DNA from: Mitsuaria sp. 7
GTDB lineage: Bacteria > Pseudomonadota > Gammaproteobacteria > Burkholderiales > Burkholderiaceae_C
Direction: 5' to 3'
DNA: 64,000 nt
NCBI RefSeq assembly: GCF_001653795.1
Contig: NZ_CP011514.1
Location: 2,333,715 to 2,397,714 of the forward strand
Translations under genes and position numbers: made by a program
Shown here: piece after piece, positions 29,108-38,317 of the stretch
Numbering within the stretch: position 1 is the first letter of the stretch
How the letters are laid out: each line of letters begins with the position of its first letter
Notes under the pieces: generated by a model
The model's input: only the letters and a program-made list of their open reading frames with translations
Told to the model about the DNA's origin: nothing
Database searches by the model: none

Positions 29108-29989
29108 ATGAACGCAATTGTTGGCAGCATCGTCGCGCTGGTCACGCCGATGCATGAAGACGGCCGCATCGACTTCGATGGGCTGCGCAGCCTGATCGAC
29201 TGGCACATCGACCAGGGCACGGACGTCATCGGCGTCGTCGGCACGACCGGCGAGTCCCCGACGGTCACGATGGAAGAGAACCGCGAGGTCATCCGCGTCA
29301 CGGTCGAGCACGTCAAGGGCCGCAAGCCGGTCCTGGCCGGCACCGGCGCCAACGCCACCGCCGAGGCCATCGAACTGAGCCGCTTCGCCAAGCAGGTCGG
29401 CGCCGATGCCACGCTGTCGGTCGTCCCCTACTACAACCGTCCGTCGCAGGAAGGCATCTACCAGCACTTCAAGGCGATCGCGGAAGCGGTCGACATTCCG
29501 ATGATGCTGTACAACGTCCCCGGCCGCACGGTCGCGGACATGTCGGTGGAAACGACGCTGCGCTGCGCCTCGCTGCCCGGCGTGTTCGGCATCAAGGACG
29601 CGACCGGCAACATCGAGCGCGCGGCCTGGCTGATCAAGCATGCGCCCCAGGGCTTCAGCATCTATTCCGGCGACGACGCCACCGCCATCGCCATGATGTT
29701 CATGGGCGGCCGCGGCTCCGTCAGCGTCACCGCCAACGTCGCCCCCAAGGCCATGCACGAGATGTGCGTGGCCGCGATCGAAGGCCGCGTGCGCGAAGCC
29801 ACCGCGCTGCACTTCCAGCTGCTGCCGCTGCACAAGCAGCTGTTCTGCGAGCCCAGCCCGGCCCCGGCCAAGTGGGCCCTGAACAGGCTGGGCCGCTGCC
29901 CCAACAACCTGCGCCTGCCGCTGACGCCGCTGACGCCTGCCGGCCAGGACCTGGTCCAGGGCGCCCTGCGTGACGCCGGCCTGCTCTAA
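29108..29989 (+). CDS. dapA: 4-hydroxy-tetrahydrodipicolinate synthase
   Basis: Condenses pyruvate and aspartate semialdehyde in lysine and diaminopimelate synthesis. Motifs [17 protein letters not shown], the YNVPGRT loop with the catalytic Tyr, and [12 protein letters not shown] with the Schiff-base Lys are present. 293 residues. AGAGGA ribosome site. A TAGAAT box at 29079-29084 may be its -10. Followed by bamC, the conserved dapA-bamC order of proteobacteria. Confidence 0.97.
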   Translation: MNAIVGSIVALVTPMHEDGRIDFDGLRSLIDWHIDQGTDVIGVVGTTGESPTVTMEENREVIRVTVEHVKGRKPVLAGTGANATAEAIELSRFAKQVGADATLSVVPYYNRPSQEGIYQHFKAIAEAVDIPMMLYNVPGRTVADMSVETTLRCASLPGVFGIKDATGNIERAAWLIKHAPQGFSIYSGDDATAIAMMFMGGRGSVSVTANVAPKAMHEMCVAAIEGRVREATALHFQLLPLHKQLFCEPSPAPAKWALNRLGRCPNNLRLPLTPLTPAGQDLVQGALRDAGLL

Positions 29990-29996
29990 TCACCCC

Positions 29997-30016
29997 CGGC
30001 CGGCGCGCGCCGGCCG
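29997..30016 (+). other. 20-bp perfect palindrome between dapA and bamC
   Basis: A GC-only perfect palindrome starting CGGCCGGCGC, 8 bp after the dapA stop and followed by CACCCTTTTCC. It can form a very stable stem in RNA and may cause partial termination or protect the dapA message end, since bamC starts 57 bp later. Confidence 0.5.
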
Positions 30017-30072
30017 CACCCTTTTCCTTCAGCGGCCGCGGGCCGCAGCGACCTACCTCGGAGATCTCCAGC

Positions 30073-31233
30073 GTGACTCGTTCCCTTTCTGAATCCGGCG
30101 CGCCCACTCCGGTGCGCGTGGCCTGCCTGATGGCGCTGGCCTCGCTGACGGCGTGCAGCACGTTCGAGAGCATCACCAGCAGCGACAAGGTCGACTACCG
30201 CACCCAGGCCAAGCAGACCACCGGCCTGGACGTGCCGCCGGACCTGACGCAGCTGCCCAAGGAGAACCGCCCCACCGGCCCGATCAGCGCCGCGCAGATG
30301 GCCGCTCAGCCGAACGCCCAGCGCCAGGCCGTCGCCACCGCGGGCGCACCGGTCGCGCTGGACAAGGCCGGCACCGTCGAATTCCATCGCCTGGGCAACG
30401 CCCGCTGGCTGCACAGCACGCTCCCGCCGGAGCAGCTCTGGCCGCAGATCAAGGGCTTCTGGCAGGACCGCGGCTTCACGATCGAGTCCGAGGACCAGAA
30501 CGTCGGCCTGATGGAAACCAACTGGGCCGAGAACAAGGCCAAGCTGCCGCAGGACTTCATCCGCAAGACGCTGGGCTCGCTGCTGGACTCGCTGTACTCC
30601 ACCGGTGAGCGCGACCGCTATCGCACCCGCCTGGAGCGCAACGACCAGGGCGGCACCGACATCTACGTCACGCACCGCGGCCTGATCGAGGTCTACACGA
30701 ACTCGCAGCGTGACGAGACCGGCTGGCAGCCCCGCCCGTCCGATCCGGAGCTGGAAGCCGAGATGACCTCGCGCCTGATGCTCAAGCTCGGCGGCAAGGA
30801 CGAAGACGCCAAGACGATGGTCGCCAACGCGCAGCAGCCGGCGCCGTCGTTCGCCGAAGCGCCGCGTGGCAACGCGCCGCGCTCGCTGGCGGACGTGCCG
30901 GACCAGTTGAAGATCAACGAGGACTTCGACCGCGCCTGGCGCCGTGTCGGCCAGTCGCTGGACCGTCATGGCTTCACGATCGAGGACCGGGACCGCAAGC
31001 AGGGCCTGTTCTTCCTGCGCTACGCCGATCCCAACCAGGCCGGCAAGGAAGAGCCCAACTTCTTCCAACGCCTGTTCGGCGCGACCAGCGCGTCGACCGC
31101 CGTGCGCTATCGCGTGTCGGTCAAGACCGAGGGCACGACCTCGACGGTCGCCATCCTGGACGACAAGGGTCAGCAGCAGACCAACGAAATGGCCAAGCGC
31201 ATCCTGCAATTGCTGATGGAAGACGTGCGCTGA
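30073..31233 (+). CDS. bamC: Outer-membrane assembly lipoprotein BamC
   Basis: Lipoprotein subunit of the BAM machine that inserts beta-barrel proteins. GTG start with CGGAGA upstream. Lipobox LTAC around residue 31 within LASLTACSTFES, then the conserved unstructured N-terminal segment that binds BamD (DKVDYRTQAKQTTGLDVPPD), then two helix-grip domains (about 90-230 and 275-385). 386 residues. Co-located with dapA as in E. coli (formerly nlpB). Confidence 0.92.
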   Translation: MTRSLSESGAPTPVRVACLMALASLTACSTFESITSSDKVDYRTQAKQTTGLDVPPDLTQLPKENRPTGPISAAQMAAQPNAQRQAVATAGAPVALDKAGTVEFHRLGNARWLHSTLPPEQLWPQIKGFWQDRGFTIESEDQNVGLMETNWAENKAKLPQDFIRKTLGSLLDSLYSTGERDRYRTRLERNDQGGTDIYVTHRGLIEVYTNSQRDETGWQPRPSDPELEAEMTSRLMLKLGGKDEDAKTMVANAQQPAPSFAEAPRGNAPRSLADVPDQLKINEDFDRAWRRVGQSLDRHGFTIEDRDRKQGLFFLRYADPNQAGKEEPNFFQRLFGATSASTAVRYRVSVKTEGTTSTVAILDDKGQQQTNEMAKRILQLLMEDVR

Positions 31234-31280
31234 TCTCTCTCGATGGCGGACCACCGTACGCCATCAGTTTGCGCAAAACA

Positions 31281-31306
31281 AAACGCCACCTCCGGGTGGC
31301 GTTTTT
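31281..31306 (+). terminator. Terminator of the dapA-bamC unit
   Basis: 10-bp perfect stem AAACGCCACC / GGTGGCGTTT with the stable tetraloop TCCG and a T-run, 47 bp after bamC. Confidence 0.85.
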
Positions 31307-31419
31307 CATGGGTGTGTACAGGGGTCGCACAGCGGGCCGCATTCGTCGCGAGCGTCGGTTCACATTCGCTCGGGAGGCGCTCGGCAAACTCCACTCTAAT
31401 ACCAGCGCGGACAAAAGAA

Positions 31420-31449
31420 AAAGCCGCAAGGGCGAACCCTTGCGGCTTT
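31420..31449 (-). terminator. Terminator of the small lipoprotein gene
   Basis: A 13-bp perfect stem (AAAGCCGCAAGGG and its complement) with loop CGAA, 19 bp after the minus-strand stop at 31469 and followed there by a T-rich stretch. Confidence 0.85.
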
Positions 31450-31468
31450 CTCTGGACGAGTGATCGTC

Positions 31469-31669
31469 TTAGTTGCTGGCGGCCGAAGCGGGCGCAGCAG
31501 CGTCGGAAGCGGCAGCCGAAGCTTCCACGGCCGGGGCCGAGGCTTCAACGGCGGGAGCCGAAGCTTCCGGAGCCGGCGTCGCCACGGGAGCGACAACTTC
31601 TTCCTTCTTGCCGCAAGCGGTCAGGGCAACAACGGCCAGCAGGGAGGCCAACAGGATCGACTTTTTCAT
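31469..31669 (-). CDS. Small Ala/Pro/Glu-rich lipoprotein
   Basis: 66 residues. Signal peptide MKKSILLASLLAVVALTAC ends in an LTAC lipobox, giving a lipidated Cys followed by GKKEE. The mature part is low complexity with repeats of the type APAVEAS. No domain is recognised; similar tiny lipoproteins are common and high-expressed in Burkholderiales. Strong GAGGA ribosome site, its own terminator, and an AT-rich promoter with a 14-bp palindrome argue for a real, regulated gene. Confidence 0.8.
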   Translation of the reverse strand: MKKSILLASLLAVVALTACGKKEEVVAPVATPAPEASAPAVEASAPAVEASAAASDAAAPASAASN

Positions 31670-31702
31670 ACTTGTCCTCAAGTAACTTTTAGACGAACAA
31701 TC

Positions 31703-31716
31703 AATTACCGGTAATT
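31703..31716 (-). promoter_or_regulatory. 14-bp palindrome in the lipoprotein promoter
   Basis: AATTACCGGTAATT is a perfect palindrome 34-47 nt before the lipoprotein start. On the minus strand TTGTCA and TTAATT/TAATTA boxes about 16-17 nt apart run into it, so it would overlap the -10 region, a repressor-like position. Confidence 0.5.
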
Positions 31717-31825
31717 AATGAAGTCGTACCAGATGACAAGTACAACTTCAGCAGACCAAGACGTGAGAAACCTCGAGCGCTTCCCTCGCCTAGCCAATGA
31801 TTATAGACGCCAGTTTGTAATCTCC

Positions 31826-32350
31826 TTACAAGCCTAGGGTGCTGCTGGCGAACGAGTCGACAGACCGTTGCTCAATTGCGTCAAACCACTCCCCAGCCAT
31901 GGCCTCTTCGCGGGCGTCATGCAGCGACAGTGAGGCCCTGGCCGGCGTCCACAGCTTCAATGTCAGCAATCCGGGTGCCAGCAGGAGGCCCCTGGGAGCG
32001 GGGGTGCTGCGCTCGGCGAGGTCGGCCGGGTCAAAGCTGCGCGCCTGGACCACATGGTCGTGGGTCTGGCGCCACTGGACGAAACGCGGATGGACGCGGC
32101 GCAGTGTCTCGTAGTGGTGGGTCGCCAGCAGACGCAGCTTGCGGTGCGGGAGCGCCCATCGATGCAGCGCATCCAGCAGGCCGGACTCAGACAACGGCCA
32201 GTTGGCGAAGTCCGGATCCAGCCAGCACAGCTCGCGTCCCCCCTGCTCCGCCGCCCGCTGCAGCGCTTGCCGCAGCATTTGCCGGACCTCCGCCGCAGAC
32301 TCGACAAGGCCAGGTTGGAGATCAACTGGGGGCATGGGTTCCGGCGTCAT
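31826..32350 (-). CDS. Conserved hypothetical protein (possibly DUF7931)
   Basis: 174 residues, no signal peptide or membrane helix. The body has LCWLDPDFANWPLSESGLLD, LRLLATHHYETLRRVHPRFV and a final basic/acidic helical end. It resembles a small Burkholderiales family found next to roxA; the DUF number is from memory. A PLD- or DNA-processing-like role has no support here. Start chosen at ATG 32350, 38 bp after the roxA stop, so likely co-transcribed. Confidence 0.65.
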   Translation of the reverse strand: MTPEPMPPVDLQPGLVESAAEVRQMLRQALQRAAEQGGRELCWLDPDFANWPLSESGLLDALHRWALPHRKLRLLATHHYETLRRVHPRFVQWRQTHDHVVQARSFDPADLAERSTPAPRGLLLAPGLLTLKLWTPARASLSLHDAREEAMAGEWFDAIEQRSVDSFASSTLGL

Positions 32351-32388
32351 GTCGAGGCTCCTGGTGACGATGGCGGGGGTTCGCCTGG

Positions 32389-33612
32389 TCAGGCGGGCAG
32401 CACCCAGCCGTCTTCCGTCCACTGATCCAGCAAATCGCGTGCGCCGTCGCTCAGCTTTGCGACCTCGCCGGCGGACAGCGCGCGGCGATCCGCCATCCGG
32501 CGCATCAGCGTCGCGTCGCGTCCGCCGGCGCGGAAGGATTGTCCATTGATGAAGACATGCGCCGCGTCATACATCATGCGGCTGCGGGCGCTCAAGCGCG
32601 CGCCCTGCCCCGGCGGCAGCGCGGCGCCGGGCTCGAAGAAGACCCGGGGCTTCGGTTCCGTCAGCGCCTCGCCCAGCGCGCGTTCCAGCGCCAGCGGTTG
32701 CGACGCGGCTCTCAACACCGCTTCGCGGGCGAAGGTCGTGAGCGCCTCGGGAATGCGACCCGGCTCGCCGGTGGCGGTCTGACGCGGATCGACATACATC
32801 CGGTCGCCGCGCGGCGCCTCCTCGTCGTCGGTCAGGCGCACCAGCAGCTCATTGGCCAGTTCGCTGCGCCACGGCGAGCGGAAGCCCACGGAGGCCGTCA
32901 TGCAGTCGCCGCCGACCGCCACTCCGTCGTGCGCCCAGCCCGGCGGCAGGTACAGCATGTCGCCGGGTTCGAGCACGAACTCCTGCTCCGGCTCGAAGTC
33001 CGCCAGCACCTTCAGCGGCACGTCCTCGCGCAGCGCGCCGGTGGTCGAGACGCCCAGTCGGCCGATGCGCCAATGGCGCCGGCCGCTGACCTGGATCAGG
33101 AAGACGTCGTAGGAATCGAAATGCGGGCCGACGCCGCCGCCCTCGCTGGCATACGACAGCATCAGGTCGTCCAGACGCGCCTCCGGCACGAAGCGGAAGC
33201 GGCTGAGCAGTGCCTGCGCGGGCTCGACGTGCAGGTCCAGCCCTTGCACCAGCAGCGTCCATTGCGGCTTGCTCCAGGCGGGCAGCTTGGCGATCGGGCC
33301 CTGGCGCATCGTCCAGCGGCCGCCGTCCTGCTGCGACACGAGGCGCGATTCCACCTCGTCGCTGGCCGCCAGACGGGCCAGCCCGGCGCGATCGACAGGC
33401 GGCACCACGCCGGGCAGCGCCTGGCGCACCAGCAGGGGCTGCTTCTGCCAATGCCGCTTCATGAACTGGGCGGGGCTGAGGCCGCCGAGCAGCGGCAGCT
33501 TCGCGGCGATGTCGATGCCGGACGCGCTCTTCGCGGCCGGGGCGCGCCTCGACAGGGTGGTCGGCGTCGACGGGGCCGGGGATGTCGGGGGGGACTTGGA
33601 CGTGGAGGTCAT
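32389..33612 (-). CDS. roxA: JmjC-type ribosomal oxygenase (RoxA/YcfD-like)
   Basis: 2-oxoglutarate/Fe(II) oxygenase. The E. coli homologue hydroxylates an Arg of ribosomal protein L16. Iron ligands are readable: H164 and D166 in GPHFDSYDVFLIQVSGRRHW and H228 in YLPPGWAHDGVA. After the cupin core come the helical dimer region and a C-terminal winged-helix part ending LLDQWTEDGWVLPA. 407 residues including a Ser/Pro/Thr-rich leader of about 30. Divergent from a slyD-type gene across only 29 bp. Confidence 0.85.
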   Translation of the reverse strand: MTSTSKSPPTSPAPSTPTTLSRRAPAAKSASGIDIAAKLPLLGGLSPAQFMKRHWQKQPLLVRQALPGVVPPVDRAGLARLAASDEVESRLVSQQDGGRWTMRQGPIAKLPAWSKPQWTLLVQGLDLHVEPAQALLSRFRFVPEARLDDLMLSYASEGGGVGPHFDSYDVFLIQVSGRRHWRIGRLGVSTTGALREDVPLKVLADFEPEQEFVLEPGDMLYLPPGWAHDGVAVGGDCMTASVGFRSPWRSELANELLVRLTDDEEAPRGDRMYVDPRQTATGEPGRIPEALTTFAREAVLRAASQPLALERALGEALTEPKPRVFFEPGAALPPGQGARLSARSRMMYDAAHVFINGQSFRAGGRDATLMRRMADRRALSAGEVAKLSDGARDLLDQWTEDGWVLPA

Positions 33613-33641
33613 GGGCGCGCATTGTCTGAGAGAATTGCACG

Positions 33642-34175
33642 ATGCAAATCACTGCCCCCTGCGTCGTCTCCCTGACCTGGAGACTCGAGGACGCCCAAGG
33701 CCAAGCCGTCGAGGTGCTGGACCCGCCGATGGAGTTCTTTTACGGCGGCCAGGACCTGTTCACCAAGGTTGAAGAAGCGCTGGCCGACAAGGTCGCCGGC
33801 GACGAGGTCAGCGTGGCGCTCGAGCCCGAGGACGCGTTCGGCGACTACGACAGCGCCCTGGTCTGTTTCGAGCCGCGTGAGGTCTTCCCCGAGAACGTCG
33901 ATGCCGGCATGCAGTTCGAAGGACTGCCCGAAGGCGCGTCCACGCCCGACATGCCGGCGGACCGCATCTACACGGTGACCGAGGTCTATCCGGAGCACAT
34001 CGTCCTGGACGGCAATCATCCCTTGGCCGGTGTCGGCTTGCGCATCCACGTGACGGTGCACGACGTGCGCGAAGCCACTGAGGAAGAGCTCGAAGCCGGT
34101 TCGCTGGGCGATTCGGGCTTCAGCGTCGCCACCGGCCTCACCACCGGCCCGGGGCCGGACGAGCCGATCCACTGA
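33642..34175 (+). CDS. FKBP-type peptidyl-prolyl isomerase, SlyD-like
   Basis: 177 residues. SlyD layout: FKBP strand at the start (VVSLTWRLEDAQG), then GGQDLFTKVEEALADKVAGD, then the insert-in-flap chaperone domain with PEDAFGDYD and EPREVF, and a return to the FKBP fold (HPLAGVGLRIHVTVHDVREA). The His-rich metal tail of E. coli SlyD is missing; the tail is acidic and Gly-rich. Cytoplasmic folding helper. A hairpin terminator follows. Confidence 0.88.
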   Translation: MQITAPCVVSLTWRLEDAQGQAVEVLDPPMEFFYGGQDLFTKVEEALADKVAGDEVSVALEPEDAFGDYDSALVCFEPREVFPENVDAGMQFEGLPEGASTPDMPADRIYTVTEVYPEHIVLDGNHPLAGVGLRIHVTVHDVREATEEELEAGSLGDSGFSVATGLTTGPGPDEPIH

Positions 34176-34199
34176 CCCGCCCCGGCGGTCGATCCCGAC

Positions 34200-34227
34200 G
34201 AAGCCCCGCGACGCGGGGCTTCTTCGT
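34200..34227 (+). terminator. Terminator after the SlyD-like gene
   Basis: Dyad GAAGCCCC / GGGGCTTC extending over 34200-34222, followed by TTCGTTT. Confidence 0.75.
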
Positions 34228-34261
34228 TTCCGCCCTGGTCTTCGTCTTCGTTTCTGGCGCG

Positions 34262-35362
34262 TCAGCCCTTGCCTGAGGGGTCGGTCGGCGACCAGGGCGC
34301 TGGCGCGGCGGGCTCTCGTGAGCACAGGCGCCGGTAGAGATCGAAGACCTTCGCCTCCAACTCCGCCGGCGTGCAGCAGACGCGCGCCCCGATCAATCGC
34401 GCCCGATAGTTGTGGATCTGCTCCCGGACCGCGTGGGACCAACTCTGGGTGCTCGGCGTCAGGTCGAAGGTGCTGCTTCGCAGCACGTGCAACCAGCCGA
34501 TCAACACCGGCTCCGGCAGGCCCGCCAGGGTCTCGGTGAGGGTCGCCGGCGGTCGTGCCCGGCCGGCATGCAGGCGATGGAGCATCAGCAGCCGGATCAC
34601 CAGCGCGGGGTCCGAGGCCGCGGTCATGGCCAGCGCCTCATGCGGCGCACCGTGGCGCAGCAGGCGGAACAGGCGTCCCAGCACGTCCAGATCGCAGCTC
34701 GGCAGCGACCGCGGCGACTCTTCCTGGGGCGGCATCAACAAGTCGCCCTGGAAGTAGCGGACGCCCAGCGCCTTGAGGCGCAGGTAGTCCCCGGACTCGG
34801 TCATCCGGTCGGCGATCAGCGTCGCCCCGGCCTGGCGCGCCAGTTCCTGGACCGAGGCCCAGGCGCTCACCGGCGCGAGCGACACGTCCAGCTTCACGAA
34901 CGAGACCATCGGCAGCCAGACGGCACGCGGATCATCCGGCGACACCACGCCCGCCAGCGCAAAGCGGTAGCCGCGCGCATGCAATTGCGCGATGCGGCGG
35001 GTCAGCGATTCCTGGACGGGGACGCCCAGCGGCAGCTGGATGGCGCCGATCGCGCCGCACAGGACATCGGCGATCGGACTGAGCAGGGTCGCCGCGTCCA
35101 TGCCGATGAACAGGCAGCCCGGGCGGCGATGCGCCACGCCACCGTCCAGCAAGGCCTGACTCAGCAGGAGGCTGGTCGCATAGGCGCTGGGCGGCGGTGC
35201 ACGGCGCACGCCGGCGTTCCAGCGGAAGCACAACTCCTGTCCCATCGGCTCGACGGAGCCGTCGATGATGGATTGACGTGCAAAACGCGAGCAGGCGGGT
35301 TCAGGGGGAATCAGCAGCCGGGTCACCGTAACGCCGCTGCGGGAGGGTCGGGAAGATTGCAT
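34262..35362 (-). CDS. Degenerate EAL plus HDOD domain protein (YuxH type)
   Basis: 366 residues. The first part (about 25-235) follows the EAL fold of c-di-GMP phosphodiesterases but the signature Glu-Ala-Leu is GQELCFR and the metal-site residues are not seen, so catalysis is unlikely. The second part (about 245-340) is HDOD-like (LFRLLRHGAPHEALAMTAAS and onward). Such proteins act as signalling or adaptor proteins. It follows the sensor kinase by 78 bp on the same strand, so it may be an output of that system. Confidence 0.75.
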   Translation of the reverse strand: MQSSRPSRSGVTVTRLLIPPEPACSRFARQSIIDGSVEPMGQELCFRWNAGVRRAPPPSAYATSLLLSQALLDGGVAHRRPGCLFIGMDAATLLSPIADVLCGAIGAIQLPLGVPVQESLTRRIAQLHARGYRFALAGVVSPDDPRAVWLPMVSFVKLDVSLAPVSAWASVQELARQAGATLIADRMTESGDYLRLKALGVRYFQGDLLMPPQEESPRSLPSCDLDVLGRLFRLLRHGAPHEALAMTAASDPALVIRLLMLHRLHAGRARPPATLTETLAGLPEPVLIGWLHVLRSSTFDLTPSTQSWSHAVREQIHNYRARLIGARVCCTPAELEAKVFDLYRRLCSREPAAPAPWSPTDPSGKG

Positions 35363-35440
35363 GCGAATGGAAATCGTCGACAGACCCGGATGCCCGGGCG
35401 GGACATCAGTATTTCCAGGAACGGCTCAACGCACGATGGC

Positions 35441-37540
35441 TCAGCTCAGTGGTAATGCAGCGGTTTCCGACTGGGAACAGTCGTCGACCGACTCGTTTAC
35501 TGGATCCCGGGCCACCAAAGCCGTCAACGGCAGGGTCAATGAGGTGCGCGCGCCCTGCGGCGTGCGTTCGAAATGGAAGGCCGCGCCTATGCGTTCGGCG
35601 CGACGTCGCAGGCCCTGCAGGCCGGTTCCTCCGGTCAGCGGCGACTCGTCAAAGGCCGTGTCGGCGCGCGCGTCGCGCTGCGCCGCCCCGGACTGGCCGT
35701 TGTCCTCGATCAGGACCTCCAGCTGTTCGCCCTGCGGCACCGTCATGCGGATGGAGAGCCGGCTCGCCTGGGCGTACTTGATGGTGTTGGCGACCGACTC
35801 CTCGACGATGCGCATCACCTGCTTGGAGAGATCGGCCAGCAGCACGATTTCAGGGCCTTCGGAAATGTCGTACTCGATCTGGAAATCGGCCCGGGTGAGC
35901 GATTCGTCGAGGTTGCTGCAGTAGGTGAAAAGGATGTCGTGGATCGTCCGCTGCTCGTGCACCTCCGTCACCGAGATGATCTCGCGCAGGTCCTTCAACG
36001 CGTCCATCAACCCGCGCTCGAGGCGGTCATGGTCGATGTCGCGGTCGCGCACGCTGAACAGCGTCGTGACCAGCTTGGAGCCGATGCCATCGTGCAGGTC
36101 CCGGTAGATCCGGTCCCGCTCGGCCTGGGCGGCGGACTCGGTTTCCATCTCGCGCTGGCGGTTGTAGCTGATCAGCAGCTCCCGTTCGCGCTGCTGCAGC
36201 GTGTCCGTGAGGATGCGGTTGTTGTCGCGCACGCGCTTCACGTTCGCCTGGAACTTCGTCAGCAGGATCTGCGCCACGACGAACAGCAGCAGCGGCACGC
36301 TCAGGTGGCTCAGGAAGATCGGCGTGACCAGCAGGTGCGAGAGCGACCAGCCCGCGTCAGGCATCGGGAAGGACACCAGCTCCCGCACCGCGTTGTGGTC
36401 GCGCAGCGCGAAGACCTGCGCCAGCACGGACTGGAACAGCAGCGACATCGCCGTGCGCGAGCGCGTCCGCGCCACGTGCAACGCCAGGCGCGAACAGGCG
36501 TAGAGATGGAACACCAGCAGCACCGGCAACCAGTAGGCATCGAGCCACTCGCGCCCGCGCGCGTCCAGCAGCGGGTAGGTGACCGCGGCAAACGCCGCCA
36601 CGCTGAACAGGGCCAGGCTGCCGCCCCGCCCCAGGGGCTCGTCGACGAAGGCGAAGATGAACAGCGTGAGCACCACCACGACGCCGCCGATGCAGGCGTA
36701 CTGCGCCCAGAGCCACAGCGGCAGCAGCGCGGCCGGGACGTACGGCAGCAGCACCAGCGAGAACAGCACCGACCACAGCACCGTCGTCGCGCCCGCATGC
36801 AGGAACACGGCCCCCTCGCGGCGGTTCGCCAGCCAGGCGCCCAGCATGAACATCCCCGCCAGCAGGCAGAAGACGTTGGACGCATTGGCCAGCGAGGTCC
36901 CGACGAACAGGGTCAGTTCGCTGATGTAGGAGATGGTGTCGAGATCCCCGATGTAGATCGGCGCGATGTGGACCTGTCGATCCCAGGTCGTGAGCTCGAT
37001 CGTCAGCACATTGCCTTCGGGCCGCACGAGGCTGCGCGCCAAGGGCACCTGCAAGGGGCGGTACCACTTGTAGCGCGCGTCGACGGTCGATTTCGGCAGC
37101 CCGGCGACCCAGACACCGTTCAGGTAGACGTCCATGCCGTCCAGGGCCTGGCTGATCAGCAGGCTGGTGCCGGGGATCCGCGACTCTCCCCGGAAGGGCG
37201 CCCCCATCCGGGGCTCGCAGCACGGCGCCGGGCGGGAGAGGTAGCGGTCCAGATCGATCCGGAATCTCACCCGCTTCAATCCGACCGCCAGACTGACGTC
37301 ATGGAAGTACGGGAGCACGACACGCCCCTCATGGGCAAGGACCGCCCCTTCCAGCCGGGGGAACTCCGGGCCTGCATCGCGCGCCGCGGAGCTCGCTTCG
37401 ACGATCTCCAGGTCCTGGGCCCCTTCGACGCGGTAGACCCGCGTCGCCAGACTGCTGGTCGCCACGACCAGCAGGGCCAGGATGAAGAAGGTCAGCCAGA
37501 AGAACACCGTCTTCAGCGAGCTCCGCCTCGGACTACTCAT
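35441..37540 (-). CDS. Sensor histidine kinase with 7TM-DISM input and HisKA_3 core
   Basis: 699 residues. One N-terminal helix (about 12-32), a periplasmic carbohydrate-binding-like beta domain (40-200, with DVYLNGVWVAGLPK), then about seven membrane helices (210-430), a coiled coil (430-475), and a NarX-type kinase core: phospho-acceptor H483 in IYRDLHDGIGSKL, N-box region VMRIVEESVANTIKYA and G-box GTGLQGLRRRAERIGA. The input domain suggests sensing of a sugar or other periplasmic ligand. Start overlaps the response-regulator stop by 8 bp. Confidence 0.88.
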   Translation of the reverse strand: MSSPRRSSLKTVFFWLTFFILALLVVATSSLATRVYRVEGAQDLEIVEASSAARDAGPEFPRLEGAVLAHEGRVVLPYFHDVSLAVGLKRVRFRIDLDRYLSRPAPCCEPRMGAPFRGESRIPGTSLLISQALDGMDVYLNGVWVAGLPKSTVDARYKWYRPLQVPLARSLVRPEGNVLTIELTTWDRQVHIAPIYIGDLDTISYISELTLFVGTSLANASNVFCLLAGMFMLGAWLANRREGAVFLHAGATTVLWSVLFSLVLLPYVPAALLPLWLWAQYACIGGVVVVLTLFIFAFVDEPLGRGGSLALFSVAAFAAVTYPLLDARGREWLDAYWLPVLLVFHLYACSRLALHVARTRSRTAMSLLFQSVLAQVFALRDHNAVRELVSFPMPDAGWSLSHLLVTPIFLSHLSVPLLLFVVAQILLTKFQANVKRVRDNNRILTDTLQQRERELLISYNRQREMETESAAQAERDRIYRDLHDGIGSKLVTTLFSVRDRDIDHDRLERGLMDALKDLREIISVTEVHEQRTIHDILFTYCSNLDESLTRADFQIEYDISEGPEIVLLADLSKQVMRIVEESVANTIKYAQASRLSIRMTVPQGEQLEVLIEDNGQSGAAQRDARADTAFDESPLTGGTGLQGLRRRAERIGAAFHFERTPQGARTSLTLPLTALVARDPVNESVDDCSQSETAALPLS

Positions 37541-38201
37541 CGATGAGCCCGTGCAGGCGCGCGGCGTTGGCCGCCATGGCCCGCGACTTCACACCCAGCT
37601 TGCGATAGACGCTGCGCAGGTGCTGGTTGACGGTGTGATGCGAGATGCTCAGCCGGCGCCCGATCTCGACGATGGGCAAGCCATCGACGAGATGCCGCAG
37701 GACCTCCCATTCCCGCTCGCCCAGCCCCAGGTCACGCAGCACCTTCTGCCGGTCGACGTGCGGCCGCACGTTGTTCTCGAGCATGGTGATCCGCTCGACG
37801 ACCAGCTGCGCGACCGCCGGGCTCAGCGGTGCCTGCCCGTTGTGCGCGCTGACGAGCTTGTCCACCATCGACGGCTGGATCTCCTCCTTGAGCAGGTAGC
37901 CGCTGGCGCCTGCCCGCAGGCTGCGCATCACATGCTTGCTGTCGCCGAAGGTGCTGACGACGACGCTGCGCGACTCGGGACACTTGTCCTGGATCAGCCG
38001 GATCAGCTCGACCCCGTCGACATCCGGCAGTCCCAGGTCGACGATGTACAGATCCGCGCGGTTGGCGAGGATCGCCGCCACCGCTTCTCCGCGATTCTTG
38101 GCGATACCCACCACCTCGCAAAAGCTACTGTTCGAAATCACGTCCACCAACCTCTTCATGACGGTGGGGTCGTCCTCGATGATCACGACGGCGATACTCA
38201 T
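37533..38201 (-). CDS. NarL/FixJ-type response regulator
   Basis: 222 residues. Receiver domain with acidic pair near residues 10-11, phospho-acceptor D55 in YIVDLGLPDVDG, and Lys in GYLLKEE. LuxR-type helix-turn-helix at the C-terminus (LGEREWEVLRHLVDGLPIVE, then SHHTVNQHLRSVYRKLGVKS). It is the cognate partner of the overlapping downstream kinase. Targets are unknown; the adjacent EAL-HDOD gene and the small upstream membrane gene are candidates. Confidence 0.92.
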   Translation of the reverse strand: MSIAVVIIEDDPTVMKRLVDVISNSSFCEVVGIAKNRGEAVAAILANRADLYIVDLGLPDVDGVELIRLIQDKCPESRSVVVSTFGDSKHVMRSLRAGASGYLLKEEIQPSMVDKLVSAHNGQAPLSPAVAQLVVERITMLENNVRPHVDRQKVLRDLGLGEREWEVLRHLVDGLPIVEIGRRLSISHHTVNQHLRSVYRKLGVKSRAMAANAARLHGLIDE

Positions 38202-38317
38202 TCACTGGCTCCTTCTCACTCGTTATCCCATTGCCCAGAGGCGGGCACAGTTTCGCGAGCGAGCAGAAACGAGCAATCACCGAAGCAAGTAAACCCGAAA
38301 ACGCCAGACTACTGAAT

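Noticed and set aside
30073..31233. A longer bamC start
   Set aside because: Upstream in-frame codons cross the palindrome and lack a ribosome site; the GTG at 30073 gives a normal signal peptide and lipobox.
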